Origin: Streptomyces guryensis
Lineage (GTDB): Bacteria > Actinomycetota > Actinomycetes > Streptomycetales > Streptomycetaceae
Length of the DNA stretch: 64,000 nt
Direction of reading: 5' to 3'
NCBI RefSeq assembly: GCF_021261325.1
Contig: NZ_JAJSBI010000001.1
Span: forward strand, 789,348-853,347
The first letter of the stretch is position 1. Each line of letters starts with the position of its first letter. The translations under genes were made by a program, and so were the position numbers. Of the stretch, positions 25,842-34,340 are shown piece by piece. The notes beneath the pieces are model-generated. The model ran no database searches and was not told the origin of the DNA. It saw only the letters and a program-made list of their open reading frames with translations.

Positions 25842-27655
25842 CTCGACGACTCCCGCAGGGCGGCGAGCCCGTACCGCTTCTCGACGTCCACGCCTTCCCC
25901 GTAGTGGTACTCCTCCAGCAGGGGCAGGATCTTGGTCCGCCACGTCCGTTCGAGGCCGCCCTCCCGATAGACGCCCCGCTTCATCAGATACGAGGGCCCG
26001 ATGCGGAAGTCGGCGTCGTCGATACGGGAGTTGAGCGCGTCGAGCAGGTCGGCCGGCTCGGCGTCGCGTCCCTCGCGGGTGAGCCAGCGGCGCAGCAGTC
26101 CGCTGGTCGGCTCGGTGCGCGGGGACAGTTCGACGAAGGCGAAGCGGCGGCGCATCGCCGCATCGACGAGGGCGATCGACCGGTCGGCGGTGTTCATGGT
26201 GCCGATCACGAAGAGGTTGGGCGGCAGCGCGAAGTCGTCACCGGAGTACGTCAGCCGGACCGACTTGTTGCGGTACTCCAGCAGGAAGTACAACTCGCCG
26301 AAGACCTTGGCCAGGTTGGCGCGGTTGATCTCGTCGATGATCAGGAAGTGCGGGATGTGCCGGTTGCCCTCACGGGAGGCCAGATCGGCGAGTTCGCGCA
26401 GCGGACCGGCGGTGAGCCGAAAGGCGACCTCGCGGGTCTGCGGATCCTCCTGCGGCCGGAAGCCCTCGAAGAAGTCCTCGTACGCGTACGACGGATGGAA
26501 CTGCACGAGCTTGACCTGCTCGGGCCCGCCACCGAGGAACTCGGCGAGCTTCAGGGCGAGATATGTCTTACCGGTCCCGGGCGGGCCGCACAGCACCAAC
26601 TGCCGTTCGTCCCACAGCAGATCACGCACCTCACGCAACCAGACCGTTTCGTGTACGAGGAGCTCCTCGGCCAACTCGTCCGTAGGCTCGGGCAGCTCCA
26701 GCTCACGCCGGGCGGTGAGCGCGGGGATCTCCACGCTCGGGTCCCGATCGGCGGCCTCGGCCTCCTCGATCAGGTCCTCGTCGCTTATCCCCAGGCCGTC
26801 GATGAGATCCTTCACCGCGGTCAGGTCGACGACGTCATGCTGCGCGGAGAGCTTCTGCTGGAGCGCCTCGGGCAGGCCCTCGTACGCGTGCCCGTCGTCC
26901 GCCCAGTCCACCGGTCGGCGCAGATCCGACCGGCCGTCCTCGGAAGCGAGCTGCTCGGCGTCGCCCGTGATCTTGCCGACGTACAGCCGACCGCCCGAGA
27001 TGGTGCACATGGTGTCGCCGGGCCTCATCCGGGAGAGGAACATGTGCAGTTCCTCGACCAACTGCACCTTCTGGTTGTACGTCGCGGTGGAGGCGTAGTC
27101 CTCCTCGACGGCGGTGCGCAGCCGGTCCTTGCTGACGCCCTGCTCGACACCTTGCCGCAGGTGGCGTGCGCGCAGGGTCACCAACCCCTCGGGCAGCCAC
27201 AGGCGCCGGACGAGGTCGAGGCCCGAGACATTGGAGCCGCGTACCAGCCAGGCCCGGTTGGGCCCCCACCACACCTGGTCGAGATAGTCGGAGAGCGGAT
27301 GGCCGTCGTCCGTCTTCCACTCCAGCCAGCCGTTGGCACTGCGACCGACCAGGATCTCGGCGGCGGCCGACGGCGAGTTGCACTCGACATCCCGCGTCGT
27401 CTCCAGCCGGCCGGGCCACTTGGCCGATTCGGTGAGGACCCCTTCGTCGATCAGCCGCTGCCTCAGCCGGTAGGACGACGGCATGCGCACGGGGAACGAC
27501 GGCACCACCTCGGACCGGCCCGGAGAACCGGCCAGGACGACGAACTTCTGACTCCCGTTCGTCCCCTTCTCGGTCAGCAGCCGCCCCCGGGCCTCGGGGC
27601 CGCCGTTGGGCAGCCGGAGCCGGAACTCCGGGTACTGCGGGCCGTCGTCGACCAT
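25838..27655 (-). CDS. mcrB: McrB-like AAA+ motor subunit, copy 1
   Basis: 605 aa from the ATG near 27655 with AAGGGGG upstream. Residues 1-330 form an unusual N-terminal recognition part without a clear EVE or DUF3578 signature. The AAA+ domain has GPPGTGKTYLALKLAE near 353, VQFHPSYAYEDFFEGF, Walker B LIIDEINRANLAKVFGE, and sensor TMNTADRSIALVDAAMRRRF, which define the McrB GTPase family. The gene overlaps mcrC. It presumably assembles as a ring that recruits McrC to modified DNA. Confidence 0.85.
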   Translation of the reverse strand: MVDDGPQYPEFRLRLPNGGPEARGRLLTEKGTNGSQKFVVLAGSPGRSEVVPSFPVRMPSSYRLRQRLIDEGVLTESAKWPGRLETTRDVECNSPSAAAEILVGRSANGWLEWKTDDGHPLSDYLDQVWWGPNRAWLVRGSNVSGLDLVRRLWLPEGLVTLRARHLRQGVEQGVSKDRLRTAVEEDYASTATYNQKVQLVEELHMFLSRMRPGDTMCTISGGRLYVGKITGDAEQLASEDGRSDLRRPVDWADDGHAYEGLPEALQQKLSAQHDVVDLTAVKDLIDGLGISDEDLIEEAEAADRDPSVEIPALTARRELELPEPTDELAEELLVHETVWLREVRDLLWDERQLVLCGPPGTGKTYLALKLAEFLGGGPEQVKLVQFHPSYAYEDFFEGFRPQEDPQTREVAFRLTAGPLRELADLASREGNRHIPHFLIIDEINRANLAKVFGELYFLLEYRNKSVRLTYSGDDFALPPNLFVIGTMNTADRSIALVDAAMRRRFAFVELSPRTEPTSGLLRRWLTREGRDAEPADLLDALNSRIDDADFRIGPSYLMKRGVYREGGLERTWRTKILPLLEEYHYGEGVDVEKRYGLAALRESSR

Positions 27656-27745
27656 GGGTTCCCCCTTGCACAGCTGGTGCGATCTTGCTTGCAGCGTACG
27701 GGCCGGCACTGACAGCCCCGCAGGAAATCCCGGGAGATTTTCGGC

Positions 27746-28123
27746 TCAGCTGCCTGTGGCACGGAGGACCGTCAGGAGGCTGGTGACCTCCTTCAGCCGC
27801 CCGTGGATCTCCTCCGGACGTGGCGGCAGCTCGTACGTGCGGTAGTGGCATGCCGCGCTCAGCGCCGACCAGGTGGTGCGGCATCGACGGGCGGTGTCGT
27901 GGCCCGCGTACCACTCCAGGCACAGCATGCGGTGCTTGCCGACCCGCGTCATCGACGGAGTGACCCGCTGCCAGTAGGCGTCCAGGGCCTGGTCGAGCGC
28001 CATGCGGAGCAGGACCGCGGCGGCACGGGCGCGGAGGCCGGGAGGCAGGGTGGTCACGGTGCCGGGGGCGGGCAGGAGGAGGCGGGCGGCGGCGGCCACC
28101 AGGCCCTCTGGGGACGCGCTCAT
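27746..28123 (-). CDS. Small helical (HEPN-like) partner of the SMC-type ATPase
   Basis: 125 aa, ATG overlapping the ATPase stop (ATGA). It is all-helical: RARAAAVLLRMALDQALDAYWQ, a central WYAGHD, and an ACHYRTYELPP ending that recurs in small actinobacterial proteins next to AAA ATPases. The R-x4-6-H RNase motif is not complete, so if HEPN-like it is probably structural. The invariable coupling suggests a complex with the ATPase. Function is unknown. Confidence 0.55.
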   Translation of the reverse strand: MSASPEGLVAAAARLLLPAPGTVTTLPPGLRARAAAVLLRMALDQALDAYWQRVTPSMTRVGKHRMLCLEWYAGHDTARRCRTTWSALSAACHYRTYELPPRPEEIHGRLKEVTSLLTVLRATGS

Positions 28124-30537
28124 CGGGCGCCCCCGGTGCTCTCGGCCCCAGCACTGTTCCGGATCGCCGCCGCGAGCGCCTTGGTGCGGCGGACGAGATC
28201 CTTACGGTCGTCCACGGTCGGCAGAGGTGTGTGGGCACCCGAGTTGAAGGCCTCGATCAGCGCCCAGCCACCGGGACAGATCCGTTCGACGGCTGCACGG
28301 GCAGGCTGCTGCTCGTCGCCGAGCAAGGCGAGCGACACGTACGTCTTGGTGCGATCGAGGGACTCCACGCGCTCCTCCACGGCCCGAAGCCCGAGTCCCT
28401 TCTCATCGCGGAGCCTGCGCCGAGCCGTCTCCAGACAGGCGGCTTCCACCGCCACCCTGCACATGGCGGGGAGCACATGGTCGGCCACGTCCTGCGGCAG
28501 GCCGCGGTCCAGAGAGACGGCCCGCGCCTCCGCGAGAGCCTGCTCCACCGGGTCGGTGAGCGTCTCCACGCCCACCACGGAGTCCGTCTGGCGGCTCACG
28601 CGTAGGACGGTCGCCTTGATGCCGAGATGGGCGACGGCCTGCTGGAGCCGGGTGTCATGGGTGAAGACGATCACCTGCCGGTCCTGGGCGTACGCGTCGA
28701 GCACCCGGGCCAGACCCTCGACCTTGTCGGGGTCCATGGACTGCACGGGGTCGTCGATGACGAGGAACCCGAACGGACTGTCCGCGTGTGTGGCACGGGG
28801 CAGGAAGAGCGAGAGCGCGAGCGAGTGCAGCTCGCCCTGGCTCATCACGCTGTAGGCGGGGGCGGACATGTCGTCCACGGAGACGTCGAGCTCGACCTTG
28901 CCACGACCGGGAGTGCCCGCGAGGGTGACGGATCCGAGCGTGACGCTGCTGTGCTCGCACAGCTTCTGCCACACCTCCTGCGACCGCTGGGCGAACGGCC
29001 GCAGACGCTCGTCACGCAGCTCGTCGATGATCGGCCGCAGCCAGGCCCGCGCCTTGCGCGCGTGCTTGCGGCGCTCGCGCGCGACCTCGGCTGCTTCCTC
29101 GGCACCGAGCCACTCCGCCAGCCGTACGGCGAACGGCTGCCAGGCGACGTCATGCGCGGAGAGCCGCTGAACGGCTTCTTCCCGCACCTGCCGGCAGGCG
29201 TCGTCCAGGGTCGCCGCGGCACGCTCGACGCGGTCCGCCAGCTCCCGGGGGTGGATGACATCCCGGCACTGGACCCACTCCTGCCACACCACCATGAGCG
29301 GGGAGTCCTTGCCGCGCAGCCACACCGGAACCGGCTGTACGAGGTCGTGCACGGCCCGCACGGCCACCGCCACCTCCTGCCGGGCGGCCTCGGCGTCGGC
29401 TGCCTCCGTCTGGAGCCGCTCCACCTCCGTCCGCGCCTGCTCGGCCCACGCCCGGTCCAGCCGGTTCTCGGCGCGGCAGACCGGGCAGTCCGCGCTCCCC
29501 GAGCGCCGCTGGTGCTCGATCGCCGCCGCCAGCAGCCGGGCCAGGCGGCGCGCCTCCTCGGCACTGCCGTACCGGGCCTCCTCGGCAGCGGCGGCGGCCT
29601 CCCGCAGCATTCCGACAGCCCCGCCGACCTCCGCCAGATCCGGCCCGGCGAGGCTCGCGTGCTGTCGCAGCCGGGCCAGCTCGGCCTCGGCGGCCGGGGT
29701 ACGGCTCCCCAGCAGCGCACGCACCCGGCCGAGGTCGCGCGTGGCTCCCGACAGCGCCTGGGTGGCCTCGCGGGACCTGGGGTCGTCGAGCGTGCCCAGC
29801 GCGTCGAGGAGCTGCGTGGTGAGAGCGTCCGCGTGCTTGATCGCCTGGTCGCACTCGCTCGCCGTGTCCTTGACCCGGCCGTCGAACTCGGCGAGCAGTT
29901 CGAGCCCGAGGAGCTTGAAGAAGGCGTCGTGCAGACCGCCGAGCGTGCCGTTGATCATCGACCCGAGTTCGCTGTACGGCAGGAACGGCCGGGCGAGGTC
30001 CAGCGCCTCGGCGTCGACGACCTCCTCCAGTTTCCGCTCCGAGCCGTCCGGTCCCTCGACCTTGGTGCGCGCCTCGTCGACCTTGAGCCCGTGCCAGGTC
30101 CGCCGCACGGTGACCGCATCGCCCCGCTCGCCGACGGCCAACTCGACGCAGACCTCGGGGGTGACATCGGGACTGTGCAGGTTGCGCCAGCCCTTCTGCC
30201 AGTCGGTGGCCCGCCGTCCGTCCCACCGGGAGTTGCGTCCCGTCAGCGCGGTCTCGGCGGCCTCGGCGAAGCTCGACTTCCCGGAGCCGTTGGGACCCGC
30301 GACGACGACCAGCCCGGGTCCGGGCGGCAGTTCGAGGGTGGTCCGCGGACCGACGCCGCGCCAGCCGGCCGCGGTGATGGACCGGAGCTGCACGGGTTCA
30401 GCGCGACCTCCACTGCTCGTGGCCGGTTCGTCGGGAAGCAGCTCGCGCAACAGCTCCTGCACCTGAGGCGCGAGGTCCGAGTGGCGCAGTCGGTCGAGGA
30501 GGAGAGCGCGGAGGGAGGCAGGGGGCTGATCGGTCAT
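28120..30537 (-). CDS. SMC/Rad50-like AAA ATPase with zinc-hook-like CxxC
   Basis: 805 aa from the ATG at 30537. Walker A GPNGSGKSSF lies at 81-90. Coiled-coil arms flank CPVC near 350 (one CxxC, as in the Rad50 hook). The C-terminal head has signature SQGELHSLALSLFLP, Walker B FLVIDDPVQSMDP near 593, and VIVFTHD. The last about 40 residues (FNSGAHTP) match a helical tail of ABC-type defence ATPases. It heads the operon followed by the small helical protein, McrBC and UvrD. It is likely the sensor or DNA-clamp of the system. Confidence 0.8.
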   Translation of the reverse strand: MTDQPPASLRALLLDRLRHSDLAPQVQELLRELLPDEPATSSGGRAEPVQLRSITAAGWRGVGPRTTLELPPGPGLVVVAGPNGSGKSSFAEAAETALTGRNSRWDGRRATDWQKGWRNLHSPDVTPEVCVELAVGERGDAVTVRRTWHGLKVDEARTKVEGPDGSERKLEEVVDAEALDLARPFLPYSELGSMINGTLGGLHDAFFKLLGLELLAEFDGRVKDTASECDQAIKHADALTTQLLDALGTLDDPRSREATQALSGATRDLGRVRALLGSRTPAAEAELARLRQHASLAGPDLAEVGGAVGMLREAAAAAEEARYGSAEEARRLARLLAAAIEHQRRSGSADCPVCRAENRLDRAWAEQARTEVERLQTEAADAEAARQEVAVAVRAVHDLVQPVPVWLRGKDSPLMVVWQEWVQCRDVIHPRELADRVERAAATLDDACRQVREEAVQRLSAHDVAWQPFAVRLAEWLGAEEAAEVARERRKHARKARAWLRPIIDELRDERLRPFAQRSQEVWQKLCEHSSVTLGSVTLAGTPGRGKVELDVSVDDMSAPAYSVMSQGELHSLALSLFLPRATHADSPFGFLVIDDPVQSMDPDKVEGLARVLDAYAQDRQVIVFTHDTRLQQAVAHLGIKATVLRVSRQTDSVVGVETLTDPVEQALAEARAVSLDRGLPQDVADHVLPAMCRVAVEAACLETARRRLRDEKGLGLRAVEERVESLDRTKTYVSLALLGDEQQPARAAVERICPGGWALIEAFNSGAHTPLPTVDDRKDLVRRTKALAAAIRNSAGAESTGGAR

Positions 30538-30624
30538 GGTCGGTTCCCGTTGTCGGGGCGTGGGAGAAGGGGCCACGCGGACTGATGATGTGCCTTGTTG
30601 GCGCCTTTAGCATGGCGACATCCT

Positions 30625-30639
30625 GTTAGCACTGTCAAC
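30625..30639. promoter_or_regulatory. Shared operator-like palindrome, site B, with probable promoter
   Basis: Read on the minus strand: GTTGAC-AGT-GCTAAC. The TTGACA within it is a good -35 box, with TGCTAA about 20 bp downstream as a weak -10 toward the ATPase operon. The palindrome would block that promoter. It sits in the divergent region between the ATPase (30537) and EVE (30723) genes. Confidence 0.45.
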
Positions 30640-30722
30640 GCATATGCGAGATTCCCAATAATCGAAATTGTGTACGCGCTGGAGATGTCGGACCGGTCGA
30701 CCAAGCCCGCTAAGGTGACCGC

Positions 30723-31223
30723 ATGCCGTCCGCGCACCTGCTGATCATCGGAGACCGCGCCGCACTGAGCTGGGTGGTCACCGAGCAGCGGATGGCGTTT
30801 CCCGCTGGCCGGGCCAAGGCGGCGCACGCTCTGGGGGAGGGCGACGAGGTCTTCGTCTACACCACGCGCGGTTGCTTCAGGAATCCGACGCGTGACCTCG
30901 GCCGGGTCATCGGACGGGCGACGATCGTGAGTCCCGTGCGCGTCTTGGACGAGCCGGTCGTCTTCAACGAGCGCTCCTACTCCGAGGGTTGCCGCCTGAA
31001 GGTGTCGGGGCTGGCCGCGTTCCGTGAGGGGCTGGTCCTGCGCGATCTGGTGCCGCGGCTGTCAGTCTTCCCTGACCCGGCGACCTGGAGTGTCCGTATG
31101 CGTCGAGCGTCGCTGACCCTTCCACCGGCTGACGCCGAAGTCGTGCGCACGGAGTTGGAACCGCTGTTGCGTTCGTACGGCGAAATGCGCGAGAGGTACC
31201 GCTGGGAACCGGCAGGGGCTTGA
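30723..31223 (+). CDS. EVE-domain protein
   Basis: 166 aa. SAHLLIIGDRAALSWVV, then GDEVFVYTTRGCF and GRVIGRATIVSPVRV follow the PUA-like EVE pattern that binds modified bases in DNA or RNA. EVE domains are often fused to McrB or linked with it. Here the gene is divergent from the SMC-McrBC-UvrD operon and shares its promoter region. The last about 30 residues (ELEPLLRSYGEMRERYRWEPAGA) recur in a broken copy at 59685-59767. It may be a modified-base reader for the operon; that is inference. Confidence 0.65.
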   Translation: MPSAHLLIIGDRAALSWVVTEQRMAFPAGRAKAAHALGEGDEVFVYTTRGCFRNPTRDLGRVIGRATIVSPVRVLDEPVVFNERSYSEGCRLKVSGLAAFREGLVLRDLVPRLSVFPDPATWSVRMRRASLTLPPADAEVVRTELEPLLRSYGEMRERYRWEPAGA

Positions 31224-31266
31224 GTGTCACCACGAGCTTCGGTGTACCGGCCACGTTGAACGGCCA

Positions 31267-31312
31267 GGGGGCGGAACCAGGAGGTCGATTCTCCCCGGCC
31301 TGTTCCGCCCCC
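31267..31312. terminator. Hairpin between EVE and toxin genes
   Basis: GGGGGCGGAAC at 31267-31277 pairs perfectly with 31302-31312, loop 24 nt. It serves the convergent ends of both genes and is conserved in the second copy. Confidence 0.6.
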
Positions 31313-31328
31313 ACCCGACTGTCCCGGG

Positions 31329-31688
31329 TCAGCGTCGGTCTGTGGCTCGCGGGTGCCCCGTACCTGCGAAGGTGATCCAGCAAGTCTCCCGGGCGGTGTC
31401 GAGGAGGTACCAGATGCGGCCGCCGCCGGTCACCTCGATCTGCCACTGCTCGCAGGTCTGCCCGCGGTGGGTGCCATGCGCCAGGCCGCCCTTGAGGCGG
31501 TGGTGCCGGGGTGTCTCGGTGGCCGGTCTGGGGGCGGTGCGCATGGTGATCCAGGCGCGGTAGGTGTTCTCGCGGGCCTGCTGGGCGAGGCTCTCCCAGC
31601 CCTTGGCCGAGGCGGCGTCGGCGAAGCGGACTTCCCAGTGGCCGTCCGGTGCCGGAGGTGCGGCGCGGTCGCCGCGGCCCGCGGTCAT
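31329..31688 (-). CDS. ParE/RelE-like toxin, copy 1
   Basis: 119 aa. The pattern WESLAQQARENTYRAWITM, RHHRLKGGLAHGT, CEQWQIEVTGGGRIWYLLD and CWITFAGTGHPRATD matches type II toxins of the ParE/RelE superfold. The paralogue at 61770-62129 differs at only a few positions. The ATG overlaps the end of the antitoxin frame (ATGA). In this copy the antitoxin is frameshifted while the toxin is intact, so the toxin is either neutralised by the second copy's antitoxin or poorly expressed. Confidence 0.75.
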   Translation of the reverse strand: MTAGRGDRAAPPAPDGHWEVRFADAASAKGWESLAQQARENTYRAWITMRTAPRPATETPRHHRLKGGLAHGTHRGQTCEQWQIEVTGGGRIWYLLDTARETCWITFAGTGHPRATDRR

Positions 31689-32163
31689 GTGACGTCCCGC
31701 GGGTCCGGTACCGGGCCGTAGTCCTCGCCGTGATCCCTGGTCAGCGCGGCCAGCAACTCGGGGTCGGAGTAGACCTCGGCGGTGTGCTGCCAGGCGATGA
31801 GCAGTTGGGCGACGGACGCGCTGTTGCCGAGCGAGTCGGCGGCGCGCATGGTGTCGACCAGTTCGACGGCGAAGGCGTGGAGATCGGGCTCGGGAAGGAA
31901 GCGGACCCAGAGGAAGGCGTCCGGCAGTATGTCGAGGAGCAGTTCCATGCTGCCGGGCTCCCGGCGCGCCATCGCGACCAGCATCCGGGTGGCTGCTGAC
32001 ACCACGGTCTGGTCCTGCTCGGCCCGCGCCGCGGTGTGAGGACCAGATCCTCGCCGTCTCTGCGGTGCAGGAGCAGTCTCGGCGATTCCTTCAGCCGGGC
32101 AAGCGTCTGCTTGTTCTTGTTCACCAGCTCGGAGAAGTTCACGGCTGCACTCTCGGCACTCAT
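31685..32163 (-). pseudogene. Phd-like antitoxin, frameshifted (copy 1)
   Basis: The start (MSAESAAVNFSELVNKNKQ) and the later part (from VSAATRMLVAM to the end) match the intact 159-aa antitoxin at 62126-62605, but one base is missing near 32035-32038 (GCGGTGTGAG against GCGGTGGTGAG). Translation from the ATG leaves the frame after about 43 residues. An internal GTG at 32005 could make a 106-aa C-terminal piece overlapping the toxin start. A real mutation or a sequencing error would look the same. Confidence 0.8.
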
Positions 32164-32420
32164 GACTTTGAAACTACTTCGAAACTCACCCTGGCGCCAT
32201 CACCCAGAAGAGGGACGCGGAGTGGTGGACCGATCACCGCCCTGCGCAGTCGGCGGACTGACGTAGGACTGGTTGCGGGCGTCGACACGGTTCTCTTCAG
32301 TCGACCGGCGACCAGGTGTCATCGGCTCGTGCCCGCGCGCTGATCCGGCCATCGATCCGGCGTGGTGCGAGTACCGTTTAGAACGCAGCCGACGCCCACC
32401 ATCGAACCGGGAGCACGACC

Positions 32421-32774
32421 GTGACCGCACTGCACGCGCAGCCGCAGCCCGGTGAGCCGCTCATCCCCATGCCCGCCCTGACACCCGACGCCCTGCGTGC
32501 CGCCGTCGAACAGCTCACGCCGAGCCGTATGCCGGCGTTCGTGCGTGATCTCGTCGACGCGACCACCAGCGCCCAGCGGGCCCAGTCCCTTGCGCCGCTG
32601 CGCACCTTCGTCCACGCGTGGGGTGTGTTCGTTGCGATCCAGCGCTACCCCTCACGAGCCGCTCGCCTGCGTCACCTGGAAGACGTGGTGAGCGGAGGGG
32701 TGGAGGATCCAGCGGATGCCATCACCGAGATAAGGAAGATCCACGCAGATGCGGAGGCCGAGGCCGGCCTGTGA
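32421..32774 (+). CDS. DUF6247-type putative antitoxin
   Basis: 117 aa, GTG start. Residues 20-117 (PALTPDALRAAVEQLTPSR, VDATTSAQRAQSLAPLRTFV, LEDVVSGGVEDPADAITEI) follow the actinobacterial DUF6247 pattern, usually found just ahead of a small RelE-like gene. Its stop overlaps that gene's GTG (GTGA). A two-gene toxin-antitoxin role is inferred from this layout. Confidence 0.6.
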   Translation: MTALHAQPQPGEPLIPMPALTPDALRAAVEQLTPSRMPAFVRDLVDATTSAQRAQSLAPLRTFVHAWGVFVAIQRYPSRAARLRHLEDVVSGGVEDPADAITEIRKIHADAEAEAGL

Positions 32775-33034
32775 CCGACTGGAAGTGGGACTACAACCCG
32801 AGCGAGGAGTACCTGACCGCCGGGCTTCCCGTCGGCGTTGTCGCAGAGGTGGAACGCATCGCCACCGAACTCGCCGCGCTGGGCCGCGACGCCGAGACGG
32901 CAGGAAGCAGACCCGAGGACAAACCCGGTGGGCTGAGAAACTTCCCGATCTTCGGCGGGCGCGGTTTCATCCAGTTCCTCGCCGTACCCCGGCACGAGTG
33001 CGTCTACATCTGCAACATCGTCTGGAACGGGTAA
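32771..33034 (+). CDS. Small RelE-like putative toxin paired with DUF6247
   Basis: 87 aa from the GTG at 32771, coupled to the DUF6247 gene. The sequence (EVERIATELAALGRDAE, then GGRGFIQFLAVPRHECVYICNIVWNG) has a helix pair followed by beta strands as in RelE-fold toxins, but no catalytic residues can be assigned. It is convergent with the second McrC gene. Confidence 0.5.
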   Translation: MTDWKWDYNPSEEYLTAGLPVGVVAEVERIATELAALGRDAETAGSRPEDKPGGLRNFPIFGGRGFIQFLAVPRHECVYICNIVWNG

Positions 33035-33071
33035 CGGCGCTGCGGCGAACATCACTGCTCGTGTCCGCTTC

Positions 33072-34340
33072 TCAGGGCGGCAATGGTCCGCACACCGATG
33101 TGGCCCGCTCCGTAAGCCACGCGGCCGCTCGTTGAGGAGGCGCATGGGTGTCGACGCCGATGACGTGAAGGGTGCCGAGCCTGCCCCGCGAGCCGTCGAC
33201 CCGGAGGACGCGATGAGCGTGGCCGCCCGGCTGGGGATGGACGATCACCGCGTTGGGGGCGTCGGCGGGGGCATAGCCGGCGCTGTACGTGAGGAGTTGG
33301 TGGATGTCGGCGGCGCTGACACCGTGGCGGTCGTAGCGCTTGTACTTGGCGTCCACCGGCAGCAGCGTGCGGTGGGGCCGGTCAGGCGCCGGGAGGCTCA
33401 GGAGCAGGTCGGGGCGGAAGGTGGAGGCGTTGCCGAGGTCCCCGCGGACGGTGATGCCCCTCTCGCCGCGGCTGGCGACGGTGTGTCCACCGCACGGGGC
33501 GGCGGCCTCGGCGCCGAGGCGTCGTACGACGGCTTCCCAGAGCGCGGGCATGGGCAGCAGGAGGCCGTCCGCTGTACTGCCCAGGTCGGTGAGCAGGTCG
33601 GTGACGCCTCCGCCGCGCAGCAGCAGGCGTGCCCAGGTGTGCGCGGGGCGGTAGCGGGCGTTCAGGCGCGTGTATCTGATGCGATCGAGGGCGCGCAGTG
33701 CCGCGTCCGGGGTGGCGGCCCGCGGGAACGCGCCGGCGATCCCGTGCAGGTCGCGAGCCAGGTCGGAGCCGGAGGTGACGGTGAGTGCGACTCTCAGCGC
33801 GGTCCCCAGGACGCGGTTGTCCCAGATGTCGGTCTCGCGGTCGAAGGTGCGTATGTGCAGCTGGTCGAGTTGTCCATACCGACGGGTGGCCTGGGCCGCG
33901 AAGTCCAGCCGCCCCCGCAACACCGGTTCCACGCTCTGGTGACGTACGTAGTCGCGGCGCAGTCCCTCGCGCACCAACCGTTCGCACTGCTCCAGCAAGG
34001 CCGCGGCCACGAGATCGGCGTAGCCTTCCGGGCCGGTGGCCCAGTGTCGTGACATTGTCCGAACGGGCGTCGGCGCGTTCAGGGCGTAGGCGAGCCAACT
34101 CATGAGCCGTTCGCCCGGTATGGCGAATTTGGGCTCGATGACGATGCGGACGCGGTCGAGGATCAGGACTCCGACGCTCGAATCCGCCCGGAGTCGCCAT
34201 CCGGAGCGGTCGGGGCGCAGGGTGAGGTGACCGCCGGCCTGGAGGGCGTGCAGACGCCCGATGTCCCGGGAGGTGAGCTGTTCGATGTCCAGTGGAACGG
34301 ACTGGTACTCGCCGAGGCGGACCTCGGTGCGCTCAGGCAT
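33072..34340 (-). CDS. mcrC: McrC-like nuclease subunit, copy 2
   Basis: 422 aa from the ATG at 34340; a GTG at 34355 in the same frame is possible. It follows the McrC plan: VLILDRVRIVIEPKFAIPGERLMSWLAYAL in the N-terminal domain, LRGRLDFAAQATRRYGQ, then catalytic FRPDLLLSL and LPVDAKYKRY near 325-350. It differs clearly from copy 1 and overlaps the upstream McrB, so this is an independent system rather than a recent duplicate. Confidence 0.85.
   Translation of the reverse strand: MPERTEVRLGEYQSVPLDIEQLTSRDIGRLHALQAGGHLTLRPDRSGWRLRADSSVGVLILDRVRIVIEPKFAIPGERLMSWLAYALNAPTPVRTMSRHWATGPEGYADLVAAALLEQCERLVREGLRRDYVRHQSVEPVLRGRLDFAAQATRRYGQLDQLHIRTFDRETDIWDNRVLGTALRVALTVTSGSDLARDLHGIAGAFPRAATPDAALRALDRIRYTRLNARYRPAHTWARLLLRGGGVTDLLTDLGSTADGLLLPMPALWEAVVRRLGAEAAAPCGGHTVASRGERGITVRGDLGNASTFRPDLLLSLPAPDRPHRTLLPVDAKYKRYDRHGVSAADIHQLLTYSAGYAPADAPNAVIVHPQPGGHAHRVLRVDGSRGRLGTLHVIGVDTHAPPQRAAAWLTERATSVCGPLPP

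Larger units (their letters stand above)
31240..32230. repeat. Duplicated segment, copy 1
   Basis: This stretch is nearly the same as 61683-62668 in the same orientation: terminator, ParE-like toxin, antitoxin and antitoxin promoter. The similarity also covers the end of the EVE gene on the left side (as a remnant at 59685-59767) and resumes at 36505-36792 (copy at 62890-63173). Confidence 0.85.

Noticed and set aside
24567..25904. 445-codon plus-strand frame
   Set aside because: Antisense to McrC with its PD-(D/E)XK signature; no ribosome site.
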